DNA of 7,436 bases, taken from the NCBI GenBank assembly GCA_002782905.1, contig PFJA01000168.1:1-7436 (forward strand), given 5' to 3'. Positions 6,056 through 7,436 of the stretch are shown here, one piece after another. The DNA comes from Lysobacterales bacterium CG_4_10_14_3_um_filter_64_11. Lineage in GTDB: Bacteria; Pseudomonadota; Gammaproteobacteria; Xanthomonadales; Xanthomonadaceae. The notes under the pieces were generated by a model. That model did not search any database and was not told the DNA's origin. It was given only the letters and a program-made list of their open reading frames with translations. The position numbers were made by a program, and so were the translations under genes. Position 1 is the stretch's first letter, and each line of letters begins with the position of its first letter.

Positions 6056-7142
6056 ACAGAGCCACGGTGGCCGTCTGCATCGCGGCCAGCGTAAACGGTA
6101 TCTGCTCCGGCGCCGGCGGTTGCAGGTCGAGCAATTGCAGGGCCGAACGCAGCAGCGCGTGGCCGTCGCCCAACTGCACCGCGCCAACCGGGTATAACTG
6201 ATGCAGCAATTCACCGACGCCGCCATGCGCCCAACCCAGCACCGGGCAGCCAACCGACAGCGCTTCGAGCACGGTGCGGCCGAATGATTCGGGCTTGTTC
6301 GATAGTTGCAGCACCAGCGCACTGACTGCGTACAGCTCGCGCAGATCGCTGCGTTGCGCAGTGATGGCAAGATGCCCGGCAACGCCCAGCCGCTTCGCCA
6401 ATGCCCACAGTTCGGCGACATAGGATTCGCGGCCGGCCTGCTGCGCGCCGACCAGCAGCAAGCGCACATCTTCGCCAGCATCACGCAACGCCGCCAACAA
6501 CGTGATCGCGTCGCGATGGCCCTTGAGCCGGGTGCCGCGCGCGGGCAGCAGCAGCAGGCGGCCGCCTTGCAACGCCGGGTAAGCATCTGCGAATTGCTGC
6601 TGCCACTGCGGCGACGGACTGAAGCCACGCGGATAATCGGCCGGATCAATGCCGCGCTCGATCACCTGCAATCGGGCGGGATCGGTGCGCGGGTAGTAAT
6701 GCAACACATGATCGCGCACCGTTTGCGACACACAGATGACGCGCTCGGCACGGGTCATGATGCGGCTGTAGCGGTTGGCTGAATTGAGGCCATGCACGGT
6801 GCTGACACGGTGCGGGCGTTTACCGATGTATCCGCGCAAGGCGAACTCCAGCAACCACGCCGGCAGCCGTGAGCGCACATGCACGATATCCGGCGCGATA
6901 CGCTGCAACTGCTCACGCAGCGGCGCCACCAGACGCAAAGTGCGCAGCGACTTGCGCCCGATATCCAGAGTGATGTGTTCGCCACCCAGCGCCTGCAACT
7001 CGGGCAACAAACGGCCACCGGCCGAAATCACCACCGCGCGATGACCGCGCGCGCGCAGCGCCGCCGCGATCTCCAGCGTCGAGCGCTCTACCCCACCGGC
7101 TTCCAGCGCCGGCAGCAATTGCACCACGCTCAGCGGCCGCAT
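6036..7142 (-). CDS. GT4 family glycosyltransferase, probable LPS core or surface glycan enzyme
   Basis: The 368-residue protein has the two Rossmann-like halves of a GT-B, GT4 retaining glycosyltransferase. The N-terminal acceptor domain has LLPALEAGGVERSTLEIA (9-26), the glycine-rich opening typical of the family, and DIVHVRSRLPAW (85-96). STVHG (114-118) and the CVSQTVRDH segment (137-145) follow. The donor domain starts near 195 with LLLPARGTRLKGH, whose Arg202 and Lys207 match the phosphate-binding pair. The EX7E motif is intact as Glu285 and Glu293 in PESFGRTVLEAL (284-295). No signal peptide or membrane segment is seen. The ATG at 7142 puts the glycine-rich loop at the usual distance from the N-terminus; GGAT a few bases upstream is a poor Shine-Dalgarno. 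The gene lies 25 bases downstream of the zinc-finger gene and overlaps the waaL-like gene. The sugar transferred is unknown. Confidence 0.88.
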   Translation of the reverse strand: MRPLSVVQLLPALEAGGVERSTLEIAAALRARGHRAVVISAGGRLLPELQALGGEHITLDIGRKSLRTLRLVAPLREQLQRIAPDIVHVRSRLPAWLLEFALRGYIGKRPHRVSTVHGLNSANRYSRIMTRAERVICVSQTVRDHVLHYYPRTDPARLQVIERGIDPADYPRGFSPSPQWQQQFADAYPALQGGRLLLLPARGTRLKGHRDAITLLAALRDAGEDVRLLLVGAQQAGRESYVAELWALAKRLGVAGHLAITAQRSDLRELYAVSALVLQLSNKPESFGRTVLEALSVGCPVLGWAHGGVGELLHQLYPVGAVQLGDGHALLRSALQLLDLQPPAPEQIPFTLAAMQTATVALYEQLVA

Positions 7143-7167
7143 CGATCCATGCCGGCAGCGGCACGCA

Positions 7168-7368
7168 TCAATCGATCAGTTCGTACTGCGCGCCGCAGTA
7201 TGGGCAAACGGCCTTGCCGGTGGCTTCGATCGGCAAGTACACGCGCGGATGCGAGTTCCACAAAGTCATCGACGGCATCGGGCAACTGAGTGGCAAGTCC
7301 TTGCGCGACACCGTGTAGTTGCGCTCGGCGTTGGCGACTTGCGGTGTTGCGGTGGCGGTATTGGGCAT
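7168..7368 (-). CDS. Small zf-CHCC zinc-finger domain protein
   Basis: The 66-residue protein ends in a compact zinc site: Cys29, His40, Cys55 and Cys58 (spacing C-X10-H-X14-C-X2-C), with HPRVYLPIE (40-48) and CPYCGAQYEL (55-64). This is the pattern of the zf-CHCC family (PF10276), related to the mitochondrial complex I subunit NDUFS6; bacterial members are short and mostly uncharacterised. The first 20 residues are polar and low in complexity, probably disordered. There is no signal peptide. It is the first gene of the LPS operon visible here, 25 bases before the GT4 gene. Its function in the operon is unknown, and an LPS role should not be assumed. The ATG at 7368 has no strong Shine-Dalgarno; a later start is possible because the conserved part begins near residue 16. 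Confidence 0.85.
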   Translation of the reverse strand: MPNTATATPQVANAERNYTVSRKDLPLSCPMPSMTLWNSHPRVYLPIEATGKAVCPYCGAQYELID

Positions 7369-7398
7369 GGGCTAGCCAGTTTCACGATCCGGGCGGCC

Positions 7399-7404
7399 AT
7401 TGTA
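7399..7404 (-). promoter_or_regulatory. Candidate -10 hexamer for the zinc-finger/LPS operon
   Basis: Read on the - strand the sequence is TACAAT (7404-7399), five of six bases of the sigma-70 consensus, 30 bases before the ATG at 7368. No good TTGACA-like -35 lies 16-18 bases upstream; the DNA there is very GC-rich. It would be a weak or activator-dependent promoter if real. Confidence 0.25.
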
Positions 7405-7436
7405 ACGCCGTGCGTGCGGCTCCGGCAGGTCGCCCC

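Noticed and set aside
4904..6094. Long open frame of 396 codons on the + strand opposite the waaL-like gene
   Set aside because: It is rich in Gln, Arg, Ala and His with no recognisable domain, lies fully antisense to a membrane protein with clear motifs, and is what GC-rich codon bias produces on the opposite strand.
6056..6649. Upstream extension of the waaL-like frame giving a 614-residue protein
   Set aside because: The extra 198 residues are Arg, Cys and Ser rich shadow sequence within the GT4 gene; the ATG at 6055 gives a normal ligase length.

Overview
The window reads as a GC-rich gammaproteobacterial chromosome segment, most likely Xanthomonadales. The reasons are the pairing of a TolC-type outer-membrane factor with waaA, the LPS genes that follow, and GTAG-headed CCCGGG palindromes between genes, which resemble the REP/SMAG-type repeats known from Stenotrophomonas and relatives. 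This placement is inference; no rRNA or taxon-specific marker is present.

Layout from left to right. A 5'-truncated tolC-family gene runs on the + strand to 1229. A 260-base convergent gap follows, filled with hairpins, three 28-base direct repeats and at least three GTAG-headed palindromes; it ends in the stop codon of waaA. waaA (Kdo transferase, 2811 to 1489) lies on the - strand. A 342-base divergent gap separates it from an lpxL/htrB-type lipid A acyltransferase on the + strand (3154 to 4056). That gene has a hairpin over its start codon. From the right end a compact - strand operon runs leftward: a small zf-CHCC zinc-finger protein (7368 to 7168), a GT4 glycosyltransferase (7142 to 6036), a WaaL-like O-antigen ligase or Wzy_C membrane protein (6055 to 4805), and a WaaE/KdtX-like GT2 glycosyltransferase (4808 to 4050). 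The last three overlap by 20 and 4 bases, and the last one meets lpxL tail to tail with a 7-base overlap.

The theme is outer-membrane and LPS biogenesis. WaaA adds Kdo to the lipid A precursor, the LpxL-type enzyme adds a secondary acyl chain, the GT4 and GT2 enzymes probably add core sugars, and the WaaL-like protein probably joins a polymer to the core on the periplasmic side. TolC is an outer-membrane export channel. I see no phage, CRISPR, insertion sequence, toxin or tRNA, and no clearly new system. The points most worth checking are the repeat cluster whose GTAG head supplies the waaA stop codon and the start-codon hairpin of the lipid A acyltransferase gene.
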